This document shows, in pieces, positions 1 through 12,500 of a DNA stretch of 64,000 bases (position 1 is its first letter; each line of letters starts with the position of its first letter). Source of the DNA: Excoecaria cochinchinensis (lineage: Eukaryota; Streptophyta; Magnoliopsida; Malpighiales; Euphorbiaceae); assembly GCA_947683425.1 (NCBI GenBank), contig CANTUQ010000050.1:13694501-13758500 (forward strand). Reading direction: 5' to 3'. A program made the position numbers and the translations under genes. The notes beneath the pieces are model-generated. The model did not search any database. It was not told where the DNA came from and worked only from the letters and a program-made list of their open reading frames with translations.

Positions 1-1330
1 GGTATGCTGCTTCGAGTCCTTTTACTGTTTGTAAGTTGCAAAAATCTCTTTATGGCTTAAAACAGGCAGGCAGACAGTGGAATATTAAACTCAAAGAAGC
101 CTTGCTTAGTCAAGATTTTGTGCAAGCTGCTTCGGATCATGCTTTATTTCTTAAGCATTCTTCTTCATCTTTTACTGCTCTTTTAGTATATGTTGATGAT
201 GTGATAATTGCTAGCAATAATCCAGTTGCTATTTTACAGATAAAAACCTTTTTGCATGATTCTTTTCAGATTAAGGATCTTGGTTCTCTTAAATACTTTT
301 TGGGTTTTGAAGTTGCCAGGAGTTCTAAGGGCATTTCTTTTTGCCAACGCAAATATGCTCTTGATATTCTTCATGAATTTGGTTTTCTGGATAGCAAGCC
401 AGTCTCCACTCCTATGGTGCCTGGCACTTTATCTCCTGATTCACCTCCTTTTGCAGACATTTCTACTTACAGGAGATTGATTGGTCAGTTATTGTACTTG
501 ACAAACACTAGACCTGACATTTCTTATCCAGTTCAATTCCTTTCTCAGTTCTTGGCTTCCCCTACTCAAGCTCACTATCAAGCCGCTACTAGGGTCCTTC
601 GTTACATTAAAGGTTCTCCTGGTCAAGGTTTATTTTTTGCTGCCGACTCCTCTGTGCAGCTTCAAGGTTTTGCTGATGCTGATTGGGCTTCTTGTCCACT
701 CACTAGAAAATCCATTACCGGATATTGCATGTTTATTGGCAACTCCTTGGTGTCTTGGAAGTCCAAGAAGCAGAGCACCATCTCTCGTAGTTCATCTGAG
801 GCTGAATATCGATCTCTTGCAATGGCTACTTGTGAGGTACAATGGTTGCTTTATCTTTTAAAGGATTTTTGTTGTGCTCATCCGCAAGCTGTTTTGCTTT
901 TCTGTGATAATCAATCTGCAATTCATATAGCGGAAAATCCTGTCTTTCATGAGCGTACTAAACATATAGAGATCGATTGTCATCTCATTCGTGATAAAAT
1001 CAAGCAAGGTGTTCTTCGGCTTCTGCCTATTAGATCAGCGGATCAACTTGCCGATTTATTCACCAAGTCTCAACGCCTACCAGCTTTTCAGCGTCTTCTT
1101 TCCAAGCTGGGAGTTTTGAATATTTACCCTCCTCAGCTTGCGGGGGGGTAATATACTGAATAAATAAATGTATTTTATTTATTTTTCTATTTCTTTCATT
1201 CTTTTCATTCTTGTGTACTCCTCTGTTTTTGAGCACCTGTATATATACTTGTCTTCAATAAAATAAGAATCACGGGGAAAGTTACTCTTCTTTTTCCCAT
1301 AAGACTTTCCACTCACGAGCTTAGCAACAG
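1..1330 (+). mobile_element. Ty1/copia retrotransposon, 3' part (truncated by window edge)
   Basis: The stretch holds the end of a copia pol gene, followed by a purine-rich run (GCTTGCGGGGGGG, 1136-1148) that fits a polypurine tract. Behind it comes AT-rich DNA with a TATA-like tatatata and an AATAAA signal near 1256-1262, as expected for a 3' LTR. I could not place the LTR ends with certainty; 1330 is where a separate repeat begins. Confidence 0.7.
3..1151 (+). CDS. copia pol polyprotein, reverse transcriptase to RNase H (5' partial)
   Basis: The frame is open from base 3, so the protein enters from outside the window and no start codon should be assigned. It carries the reverse transcriptase signatures SLYGLKQAGRQW and YVDDVI (the catalytic aspartates), then the copia landmarks TRPDI, and the RNase H region with ADADWA, TGYC, SWKSKKQ, SRSSSEAEYR and the late motif TKHIEIDCH. 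The C-terminal ADLFTK block is usual for copia pol. The frame has no internal stop over about 380 residues, so this copy is either fairly young or selected until recently. Integrase, protease and gag would lie left of the window. The motif style resembles the Ale/Retrofit group, but that is only an impression. Confidence 0.92.
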   Translation, partial: YAASSPFTVCKLQKSLYGLKQAGRQWNIKLKEALLSQDFVQAASDHALFLKHSSSSFTALLVYVDDVIIASNNPVAILQIKTFLHDSFQIKDLGSLKYFLGFEVARSSKGISFCQRKYALDILHEFGFLDSKPVSTPMVPGTLSPDSPPFADISTYRRLIGQLLYLTNTRPDISYPVQFLSQFLASPTQAHYQAATRVLRYIKGSPGQGLFFAADSSVQLQGFADADWASCPLTRKSITGYCMFIGNSLVSWKSKKQSTISRSSSEAEYRSLAMATCEVQWLLYLLKDFCCAHPQAVLLFCDNQSAIHIAENPVFHERTKHIEIDCHLIRDKIKQGVLRLLPIRSADQLADLFTKSQRLPAFQRLLSKLGVLNIYPPQLAGG

Positions 1331-1690
1331 ATATTGTCCGTTTTGTACCTGTGCCTTCAAGGTTTTGTTCTTGGGGTGCTGTCCCAAAAGGTATCTGCAG
1401 GGAAAATGTGTGCACAATTTTATAAGTACCGCTTTCAACTCTTTTTTAACCGATTTGAGATAGTATTACTATTCTCCCTCCCGATGAGAGGTTTTCGGGT
1501 CTTGAACCCTTTTATCTTAACGAAAATACCAAATGATACACCAGTTCGCGTTGGTGCCTGCAAATATTGTCTGTTTTGGGCCTAGGCCCTCACGATTTTG
1601 TTCCTGAAGTGTTGCCCAAAAGGTTTCTGCAAGGAAAAGGTGTGCACGGCTTTTTAAGGTCTATTTCCAACTCCTTTTTAACCGATTTAT
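1331..1690. repeat. two diverged direct repeats of about 125 bp
   Basis: Bases 1331-1458 and 1565-1690 align along their length. Shared landmarks are tattgtc-gttttg, ttttgttc, gcccaaaaggt-tctgca-gg and ccttttttaaccgattt. They are separated by about 105 bp of unrelated sequence. No coding frame is preserved. They may be remnants of LTR-type DNA next to the copia fragment. Confidence 0.6.
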
Positions 1691-1699
1691 TATAGGAGA

Positions 1700-4600
1700 T
1701 AGCGATGCTATCATTAATTAATTAGCTCGATTCGACCTATAATTCAATTGGTTTATAATTAAATTAAAATTTATTTGATTCAAATAATTATGATAATTAA
1801 TTGATTGTGAGGCATGAAAATGATAGGAAAAATAAAATAAATGGGATTTGAAAAATTACGGCCTGTGCGTTGATTAGGCTACAACGCGTGCATATCAATT
1901 GGACATGCCGTCACTTTTTTTGTCCCCTTCACTTTTCTCTTCCTTACCCAAATTACTTTTTGGGATTAAATTATTATAAAATGCTAACTGACATTTCGGT
2001 TAATTTACAATTAGAATTCTATAGTTTAAAAATTAAAAATGTAATAATTAGATCTTTTAATGTCGGAATGAATTTTAGTCATTCAATTTATACTAAAATA
2101 AGTATAATAAAAGGTTTTATAATATAAAAATACTTTAAATTTAAAAAATTATTTTTAAAAGTCATTATGATTTCAACTTAGCATGACTCGTCTTAAAAAC
2201 TTGCATGTAAGCAAATACTTTAAAAAATACATGGGAAAACGACATAATTAACTAGGTGTAAATATATAATTTTAAAAAATTAATAAAAAAAATATTTTAA
2301 TAAATTATAGTTAGTATTTTATAAAATTGGTAATTATTTTTCGAATTCGGTATAAAAAGAAAGAAAAAATAACATTTTAAGTAGAACAATAGAATAAAAT
2401 ATTTATCCATTTTGCACTACCCTTTTCCAATTGATTTAGCATTATATGTAAGACAAGGTTCCAATTATTGGACTATAAGTCCAATGCAAAAATTTGATAT
2501 TTGATGTTATGACTTTTTTGGAAAAAGGATTCCAAAATACAAAAATACGTAGCCTGTTAACAATGTTATTAAAATCAGACTGGATAAAGAATCGAATGGG
2601 CAAAGAGGCGCCTGGATAAAAAATCGAAGGGGCAAAGAGGTAGTGGTTCGACCAGTTTGATAGGATTCAAACAACTTTTTTTTAAAAAAATATTATTTTT
2701 AAAAATCTATATAAATATTATGAAAATATTACTACATAAAAAATAAAAATTACATTTATCAATCAAACATTAATAATGAGACATTATTTTCAAATCATTC
2801 AACATTTATAACAAAAATTTAAGATAAATATAGTAAAAAATTGCAAATATTCAAAACAATTCATCAAATATAAATTATAATTTTTATTTTATTCAAAAAG
2901 ACTACATCAAATTTACCAAAATTTCAATTATTTTGCATTTATATTTTTATTTAATTTTTTCATGTATGAATATTTTGGATAAAAATTGATTTTTTCTTAT
3001 CCAACCCGGTTTTTTTTTCCAGTTCATCATTGTTTTTCACCATTTAAACCGGTTTTTTTTTTTTCTGTTCATATATACTAATTCCATCCGATTTTTACCA
3101 TTATGGTTGTATAAATTGAATCGAGCCGAATATGCTGCGATTTGGTTTTAATAACATTACCGACTACGTTTCATGTGCATATACACATCATCCAATTGGA
3201 TAGAAATTAAAAAATATATATACTTTATGCCGATATGGTGGTGCATACCATTTGCATGGCACACTATAACAATATTCTTATATATATATATATATATATA
3301 GGAATATTTTATTTATTTATTTTTGAAGCTAGGAATATTTTGTTAGGCTTTGTTGTAATGGACAAACATAAAATCCATATAGAGGTGCAAAAAAAAGAGA
3401 ATTTTTCTTCATTAAAGTGGATATTTATAGACTGTGAGACAAATAATATTTAGCCAAGAAATTATGACCACCAAGCCAAAGCTGTTTTTGGCCTCAAATT
3501 TTGAAATCTATATGCAATCGAATATCTAATATTATTATTTTATTTGACACACTTTCTACAATTTATTACAAAGATAGAGACATTTATAAAATATATAATT
3601 AATTTCATACTTCACAAACCAAAATTAAATAATCTCTATTTTCAATTTTTTCTTTATTTCTGAAACTGAAAAAAATTAATTAATTAATTAATTAATATTG
3701 TCCAAAATAAAAGTTTATTACTCAAAACCACCATAATTAAGAAGTTCCATAAAAATAATAATAATAAAAAAAAGTAATTACATTAACCATAAGTCCATAA
3801 TTGATTCGACTATAAATAATACAATTAAGAAGGTACAATAATGGAGTTTCCGACGCTGGAATTTGGAGTAACATAAAGCCAAAATCACAACAGCAGAGAC
3901 TATACTGTTCCGTTTAAGTACAAACTCAGAGAATAATCGAATAATTGGGATTCTATTAAATTTCCTACAAATTTGTCTTTGCTGAGTTGTTTGAACGAGA
4001 ACAGTGCTCGTTAAATTTAGCGGTCTAAATTATTCTTTTCCTTTCTTATTATCCGTCATTTTTGAATAAAATTAAAATTTATTTTATCTGTCACTTTTAA
4101 ATTTTTAATATAATTTATTTTTTTTAAATAAAAATTAACCAATTAAATTCAAATTTATATATTAAATTACTCAATATGCATTGAATTACTCATTTTTTTT
4201 TCTAAATTTAAGTTTAATTAATATTTTTTAATTTTAGTGAAAATAACAAAAATGACACATATTAAAAAACGAAGAGAGTAATTAAATTAAAATTTATTTT
4301 CCGTAGAAACAGTATCAGAAAAATTATTTTAAAAGGAAAAATTAAATAAAAGAATAATTAGATCTAAATTTTTATAATTTTCTACGTATAATTTTTTTTA
4401 AAAAATTAAAATTAGTGGGGCACTCCGGTACACGTGGTATGCTCCTATTGGATAATATTAGCCCTTCAATCAGTACAGTACTGTCTAGACGGACTCCAAA
4501 AAATAAACACGATTAACCTAATTTTAATTATAATTTATTGCTAAACAAGCATCAGCTTTTCCATCATTCATGCATATAATCTTGATTTGCTGCGGAGACA

Positions 4601-5009
4601 TTGTCTGGAATATCTTGTTCACTGCCCTACAATCGCTTATGTTTAATTTATAATTATCATATGTCTTTTGTGGTCCCATAGGAATCCCCCCATCTTTTGA
4701 TTTGATCTCTCCTAATCTTATTAATTTCTCTACAATTTCCAACTCATCAAATACAAAAATACATAACCTTACTCCATTTTATACAACAGTATATATATAT
4801 ATTTTTTTTCTGTCAATGACGTGATATTTGATCTAACTTATTCAAATTTATATGACCGAATAATTTAAAATCAAATGCTATCGGTCTCGTATATAATTAG
4901 AGTAATATTTTCAATAATATGTTCTGCATGCACAAAACAAAAATTGAATTTAAAATTTCATTTATTACTCTTTAGATGCACAAACAATACTTTAACTTCT
5001 CTCTCTTAA

Positions 5010-5062
<53 letters not shown>

Positions 5063-5370
5063 CCCAATCTTTATTTTTATTTTTTTTTTGTTGCTTGCTT
5101 CCTTCACAGCCTGTCAAGCTTGAATTATTAAGATCATGATTATATTTTTTTAGAAACAGGTTTTGGCTTTGTTGTTTCTGTAGGCAGAGAAAGAGAAAGA
5201 GAGAGAGAGAGAGAGAAAGAGAAATTTTAATTCTTTGGTTTTGGTTAATCACTACTTATCTATCAATCTATTTCTCAATTTTGCAGTTCATATCGTATAC
5301 GTACTAAGTTTTAATTTTCCAGTTCATATCTGATAGAATCATACTTAGTTTGGTCCGTCCAAATTTGGCC
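1700..5370. other. AT-rich intergenic DNA, no gene seen
   Basis: No convincing exon, promoter or intact mobile element was found on either strand. Short features are a (TA)n run at 3279-3300, a (TTAA)n-like run near 3677-3696, and a 31-bp tandem duplication at 2579-2640. A 72-codon minus-strand frame at 4524-4742 has no recognisable motif and is not called as a gene. Confidence 0.5.
5013..5060. repeat. (AT)n microsatellite
   Basis: A nearly pure run of about 24 AT dinucleotides, some 300 bp upstream of the leader of the ELHRLY-motif gene. A GA-rich run follows at 5186-5222. Confidence 0.95.
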
Positions 5371-5378
5371 TAAAAAAC

Positions 5379-5477
5379 ATGAGTAGTTATGGAAGCTCAC
5401 GACATGAAAATTAAGGATTATCTTCAATGAGCCTCACCGGAGATATCAATTCGCGGTCCGGCCAGTTCTTGTTGCAG
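5379..5477 (+). promoter_or_regulatory. likely 5' leader exon with upstream ORFs
   Basis: A consensus donor (CAG|GTAATT) ends this segment at 5477, and a good acceptor (TTTCAG) at 6390 lies three bases before the ATG of the gene that follows. This leaves a noncoding leader exon and a 913-bp leader intron. Three ATGs occur in it: 5379 (11 codons, then TAA), 5389 (13 codons, then TGA) and 5427, whose frame runs through the splice and overlaps the main ATG out of frame. The transcription start itself is not visible, so 5379 is only the first ATG seen. Confidence 0.5.
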
Positions 5478-6392
5478 GTAATTAATCAGTGTTTAGTTAT
5501 TCTTTGGTTTCTTGTTTCTTGAAATCTTTAGTAATTCTTGATCTTGTTTCAAGACTTATATATTATTCCATGCAGATATATATATATATCCGTATTCTTT
5601 GAAAGACTACAACTCTTTTTTTTAACAAGATAACAATTTTAGATATTATAAGTGAATGTATGATGTGGATTAACTGAAAATTAAGGTTTTAATTTCCATT
5701 GGATGGAACAGAAAATATATATATTTTTTCAACAACAATTTTTATCGATTATAATTCAAAATAAATAAATAAATATTTAAGGTCTCTCAATTGTCAAAAT
5801 CCCATTTTGCTTTTACATTCTTGTTGGTTATCTGGGTATTATTATTTGACGCCTTTCAGAACTCCCAATGCAAATTCAGAAGTTTCCTTTTCTACCTCTT
5901 TTTTCTCTCTCCTCCCTTCCATACATTTTTTTTTCTTTCGCAGTGAATCACTTTTTATCGAATACTGGCCACCGATTCAATTTCTAATTACTTGTATTTT
6001 AACTTTTACGAAGATAGTAATTGTACCCTTTTGGTTGGATAAGTTCTTTATATATATTCAAGAAAAAGAAAAGAAAAGAAAATAGGGATAGATCTTATTT
6101 ATACGAGTTTTATGATGATGATGATATGTTTTCTTTGCATCCAAGTCTTAGGTTTTAGATAGACTCGATCAAAACGACGTTTTTAGTAATAGAAAATATT
6201 TGTTTACACTCTGTCCATGAATTTTTTCAAAACTTACGCCTTGTCCTGTATTGTATATGGTTAGATTATAGTCTTTAGCACAAAAATGTCGCATAATAGT
6301 ATTTTATAACTACCTTGGTCCGTAAAAAAAATCATAAGCTCGTATTATATTGTAGTTAGCCATTCACATGTTTGAGGTGTATGATTTCAGGA

Positions 6393-7527
6393 ATGGGAAC
6401 TAAATTTGAATATGCCATTAATCCTCTAGCACAATATTCACCAACTAGTAGTGGTGTGGATGAGTTGCAAACAAAAGGGCTCAACCCTACCTTCCAAATC
6501 ACTGGACTCCACAAATATCACAAGAGGTTTATGAGCACCCAAAAACACAACATGGATTTCATCAAAAACACAATGCAGATCCATGAAGATGTCTTCAAAC
6601 AACAGGTACTTGTTAAGTTTTCATTCTCGCATAATAATTAAGCTAGCCCAATATTCTCGAAGAACTTTTAATTTCATTACCGCACTATTATATAGAGTTG
6701 TTCTCTTTTACCAATCTGTTCATCAAAAAGAAAAATTCTATTGTAGTATGTTGGTAATTGTCTTTAGTGACAAGTGACAGCTTCTTTGTCGCTAAAAGTG
6801 TTTTTTTTTTTAGTGTTGTAAATGTATTTCTGTCATCTTCAAGTGTACGTTCCAGCAGTACGCTGAGGGAGGTTTCGGGTTTGAATATTTTCATCTCCAT
6901 TCTCTTCATAAAAAACAAAAAATACTATTATAGTTTGTTGGTAACTGTCTTTAGCAACAGAAAAGAAGTATTTGAGTGTTGTATATTGAAACTGTTGCTG
7001 TTGATCTGTGACAGGTAAGGGAACTGCACAGGCTGTACAGTGTTCAAAAGATGTTAATGGAGGAAATGAAAAAGAATGAAAAGTATAGGGTTAAATTAGA
7101 AAATTTAAAAGACGAACAAAGCCCAAGAGAGAGAAGTGGAAGTTGCTCAGGTGATCAACAACAGACAATTAGAGCTATGGGAACAAGAGGATTTGATCTT
7201 GAAAGGCCAGTTGTTAATGTTGTTGGTGGTGAGGAAGATTTATCAACTGGTGTGAGTAGAATTGGAGAAGAAGAAGAAATAGAAGAAATAGAAGAAGAAG
7301 AGGGTGAAATTGAATTAACATTAAGCATTGGGGGAAGTTTCAAGAACAAAAAATTGAAAAATCAAGAAATTAGATTTTCAGACAGAAGAGAAGACTTTAT
7401 AGGCAGCAGTGTCCCAAGTCCAACAACACCAATCAGTAATTCTAGTACTCCAACATTTGATCAACAAACCAAACACCCACATTGGCTTTTTCAAGGTTTA
7501 AGCATAAACAGGACTTCTTCTGCTTAA
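6393..7527 (+). CDS. plant-specific protein with ELHRLY-x-VQKMLM motif (2 coding exons, 241 aa)
   Basis: Coding exons are 6393-6605 and 7015-7527, joined at CAG|GTACTT and GTGACAG|GTAAGG; both are phase 0 and give 241 aa. The start ATG lies directly after the acceptor of a leader intron. Residues 67-83 read HEDVFKQQVRELHRLYS across the junction, followed by VQKMLMEEMK. This coiled segment is like the conserved N-terminal block of plant DUF863-type proteins of unknown function, although the DUF863 body itself is absent. After it come an acidic run (residues about 145-160, mostly E and I), an ELTLSIGG motif reminiscent of an EAR-like LxLxL, a Ser/Thr/Pro-rich stretch, and a conserved-looking C-terminal PHWLFQGLSINRTSS. 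There is no signal peptide or membrane segment, so a nuclear or cytosolic regulatory role is possible but unproven. The exact family is uncertain. Confidence 0.72.
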
Positions 7528-9533
7528 ACTTGCTAACTTCAATGGTATTCACTATATTCAACTCTATCAATCCGACTAATCTAAATTCGTACCGGACAGA
7601 TCCATAAAGAAACAAGTTACTCTATTTTAATTTAAAATCGAGATATATGATTATGGAGAAGCAACACTACCACTCTTGGAGGTTCAATTTGTGCATTTGT
7701 ATCAATTTTTTTTATTTTAATTTGACTGCTTAGAACAATTCAAGAAACATAATATTTGTGCATGGTCCTTGAATTGATATTGTTAATTTTAATTAGTTGG
7801 CACATTAATTAATCTAATTAATTATGTATACATGGATTATTGGAGGTGCACATGGGTGTGTATAGGATAATGTAGCTTTCTGTTTTGTAGCGATTGCAAG
7901 GCCATTATTTAAGTCAAAGTAAATAATCAATCCCATTAATTGAAGAAAAAGAAATTGAAATAAGCATGCTGAAGCACCAAAAATATGCCTATCAACAAGA
8001 GCTTTTTAGCTCCTATAATTGGGATCCGAGCCCAGTCAAAGCTCATACTTTTTTTTTCTTAAATAAAAAGATAAAATTAAATATTTTTAACGTTAATTCG
8101 ATAATTTAAATGTAAACATTACAGTGCGAATAGTGATAAAAATAATATATATATATTTTTTATTCAATAATTCATATTATAATTCGATTCGAAAAAACTT
8201 GTAGTATGGTTTAAATTAAAAAATGGATCTATAATAATTTTTTTTTTTTTAGAAACACTTATAAGAGTTTATAATTTAGAGATTAGAGATAAGTTCATCT
8301 CGATTTGTAACGGAAAAATGATTTTCTGTTTCTGTCTAAGGACTATGCATTTTGGCAGAACTTTATTAAATTCTTACATTGATTTCTTTTATTTATTTTT
8401 ATGTGTGATTGCATATTAGTTAATTATAATTTATTTCCCATAAAAAACATTTTCAATTTTTTTAGAAAAAAATAAACTAAAAACTTCAAATATATTGCAT
8501 TCCAAGATTCTCTACAAGTAATAAAGACACTTACTAGAAGAGTTTGGTGCATTTTTAATATGAGATGCTTTTCTTGGACTTACTAAAAAATTTAGTGAAC
8601 ATAACATATAGATGTTGTCAATAACGGATATATTTATAGAGAATCTCCCATCGCATATTTAAAAGAAAAAATAAAAATTTATAATCGTAATAAAATTTAT
8701 TTTAAAATAATTTATTAAGTTATATTAAATCAGTACTGAATCTATAATTATCAAGTCCGATTTTGCCAATTGTACAACACATTTATGCACTTGAAAATTC
8801 CATTTTCTTTTTTGCCTTTTCTATAAATTGTGTGTTTGTGTTGTTGGTAAAGTAGGTATGATTTGAATTTTGGAGAAACCTAAGATAGCAATATGGGGAC
8901 ACATTGGAATCCAAGGGTACATAATGAGATGGTCCACAGAAGAGAAGCATGGGTAAGGCAAAACATAGAAATTGGTCAATGCACTCAAGAACATGTTGGC
9001 CAACAAGCTAACATTATCCTATCTAAACACACAGTATCTTACAGTTATCTAAACATATGCTGTTGATAGTACTATGAACAACCCTAAACTTAAATCTGAA
9101 ATTTTTATTTTTGATTTAACATTCCCACTAATATCTATTTGTGGCTAAGCACATCAGCTGCACTCTATCAATGGGGTACCCAATTTGCTTCTTTCACACC
9201 TTAGTTTGGCTTTGAATAAAACTTTTTTTTTTCTCCTCAACTATTTGAGTGATTTTGCTGCTAGTTTATAGTTTTTTTGATATTTATCTTTAAATAAACT
9301 TATCGAAATGAACATATTTTATTGCTAAAGTGAATGACGTGTGATATTATTTGGTTAATTGATGTACTGATATACATACGTAATCTCCATTTATATTATT
9401 TATTTTTTGCAATTTATTTATTAAAGGATCAAAACACAAGTCCATCACTCGGTACAGGAGATCTCAAATTCGATCTTTCATAGGTCGACTATATGCCTCT
9501 TCCTTATAACAAATAAAAAACATAGAATAGAAT
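7528..9533. other. intergenic DNA between the ELHRLY gene and the peroxidase
   Basis: This is the 3' flank of two convergent genes. It is AT-rich with no exon that could be supported. The block 8810-9130 has lower AT content and a 61-codon minus frame without a recognisable domain; it may be a transcribed noncoding stretch or an old relic, but nothing decides this. Confidence 0.4.
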
Positions 9534-12500
9534 CTAGTTGATACGAGAGCAATCGTTTCTAATTTCGCCTTGATTACCAGTCAAAACACCAACTCGACCA
9601 AGCTTAGTAATGGCAGAAACAAAAGCATTTTGGAAGGCAACGTTGTCAGAAGCAAAAAGATCAACAGTAGGTCTTGATCTTTGATCAGTGAAAAGGATTT
9701 GGTCTGAAGTGAACAAACCTTTGCCTTGTTGAAGGTTTTTGAAGTAAGCATTGTCAAATGTTTGAGGAGTTGTTGGGTCCATGTTAATTGCAATTGTTGG
9801 GTTAACTCTTAATGGGCACATTTGTCTTAGTTCAAATGCATATTGAAGATTCAGTGTTGGGTCTATTCTTCTTGTTGGGCTGAAATTGTATATTCTTTTG
9901 GAGAATCTGCTGCAATGTGAGAACCCAAGTGTGTGTGCACCTGCTCATTCACCCAATCTTAATTAGGTACACAATTGTATTTGGAAGAAAGGTTAAACTA
10001 ATAATGTTTAAACAAGGGAAAGGGTCATTACTCAAGAGTTATTTTTAGATCAAAATTGCTCTGTAGTTATTAAAAATGGTGTTAAAATTCTCTTATGGTG
10101 CAAATATGATTCTATAGAGCCAGGTTTGGATAGAAAAAGTTTGAAAAAGCATGTAAATCCACCAAAAATCTGACCCAAGTTCGGCAAAAGTCCAGCCCAT
10201 GAATAGGTCTAGTTGCTGAACGTGCATGATGTTAAGTTACCTCTATTTTAACACTCTTTTCAGCACCAATACGGGCAGTTTAACTTTAAAAACTATTTGA
10301 TGGATAAAATAGAGCTATAAGACAAATCTCTAGAGCAAAATAGTACATTTTCCTTTAAAATATTTAGTGATATTGGGATTAATTTCATTCATAATCACTG
10401 AATTTATACTCAAATAATATTAATATAATGAAAGAATCTTTGTTCTCCTAAAAATTATTGAACATGTATACATGAAAGTCATTTTAACTATTTTTCGGTA
10501 AAAAAACCGCTGAAAAATTCAATTGACACGTACACTTAACACCCTCTTCATGCACATGTGGCATGTCACTCGAAAAAAATGACATATAAACATGTCACAT
10601 GTCAAACTGAATTGTCCAAAATGTCCACATGGCATGTCACATGGTATGGTTACATGTCATTTTTTTCAAGTAGCATGCCACATGTGCAGAGGGATGTTGC
10701 GTGTACGTGGCAATTGAATTTTTTGGCGTTTCTTTCAATAAAAAACAGTTAAAGTGATTTTTCTGTATATGTGTTTTAAATTCAGTGATTTTTAAGAGAA
10801 TTTTTTCATTATATTAATATTATTTGAGTATAAATTTAATAATTATGGATGAAAATTAACCCGTGATATTGTTCATAAAAAGTTGATTTTGGAGTAAATT
10901 ATTCATAAAATGTTTGAGGGTTGAATTGCTGTTATAGGCATTAATTTTATGCATGTAATCAAGCTAGTGGAAGCTAGAAATAAAGAAAAGGGTAAATACC
11001 TGACAATGCAATCATGTCCGTCTGGCTAAGACCATGTGAAGCAAATAGTTTATTAAGCTGATCTAAATTGGCGGTTGGCGGAGGCAGTCTGTGTTGAACA
11101 CTTGCGATTGTTGATATTCTCCCATCTCTCCTCCCCAATTCTACTTTATAAAATGGCCCTCCTGCCTGTATTTTTACATATTATATATTATTATTCCACT
11201 ATTTCAAGTGTTAATGCAGTTCGAGTTACTAATAATGTGCACCGTCCGATCAAAAAATAATATTCTTTTTATTTTTAATTGGACAGTGCGCATAACGCAC
11301 ACAATTAATACCAACGCATCCAATCATTAATGCAAATTTAATCAAATTAAATCAATAATTCAAATTTAATCAAATTAAAGGAGAAAAAGAAAAAGAAAAA
11401 TTTTGAGATATATACCAAATTAACGACATCTCTAGTAGCAAGAGCAAGGATATCAGCACAGGAGACTTTGTTCTTGCATTGGGGAACACTATCAACTGCA
11501 GCCTTAGCCTGTATGACTGTATCAAATCCATCCCCAGCCAATGATAGATTGTCTGGATGATCCTTCTCTGCTTTGTTACCTGCTACTGCTAACAGCACTG
11601 AAGCATCACATCCCTGCTCAATGTATATATCAATTAATCAGCAGTCCTAGAATCACTTATTAAGAGAATTCCACATTGAAAGTTTAATATAAAGATTAAC
11701 GGCTTATTATTGTGAGTAATTCTGGAATCACTTAAGTTATTTTGGAACAATGATGAATCTATACCATTATCAAGTATAACTCTGAACGTCCACATAAACG
11801 GCATGTGTGGTCAATTGGACATGTTAACGTTTTGAAAATTTGTACTACGATAGACAAGTCTAACATCCTATGTGTATGCAAAGTCTAAAAGTGTTTTGAA
11901 AGTAACGAAATCAATTAGTTTATGTGTTTATAATAGTCAAACACTTCTAATTTCCTATGTGCATGCAAAAAGTGTGTGAAAATAACGAGATCTATAAATT
12001 TATATATGTTTATGCATCAAATATAACTTTTTATGTGTCGGCACAAAATTGCCGAAAGTAACTGATAATATCGGACTATTTTTGAGCCTGAATAAGCTTC
12101 AGCCCAAAACCCAATAAAAGAAACAGGCCCTGGACCAAGCACGTGACAAGCAGACACCGAAGAGGATAGAATTTGACGGCGTCATTTGTCCAATCGAACT
12201 AACAGGACACGCTCCTATCAGTCTACTAACACACGCCACAGACCTGCGTCTCCTATCTGCTTCCTGCCGTTTATCTACTTTGACACCAGAGTGGGGTACT
12301 CGAGTACCTACTCAAGGACTCTAAATACTTCTGTCACTATGATTCAGGTATGATATTTTGAAATTCTCTCTCTAAAATTTTTCTTTTCAAACACTACTAA
12401 CTTAAGTTTCAGAATATTTATATTCGGTCCGATCAGACAAACTTTCTTGCAAATAATAAGGATCCGATCGGACCGCGTAAAATCACCATCCTACCTCGTT

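Noticed and set aside
4524..4742. 72-codon minus frame
   Set aside because: Length is within chance expectation, no recognisable domain, no splice or promoter context.
4992..5252. Minus-strand frame with a YIYIYIYI run
   Set aside because: It is a translation of the (AT)n and GA-rich microsatellites. The same applies to the frames at 21206-21468 and 22395-22713.
8821..9006. 61-codon minus frame in the spacer before the peroxidase
   Set aside because: No domain and no start context. Left as possible noncoding transcript only.
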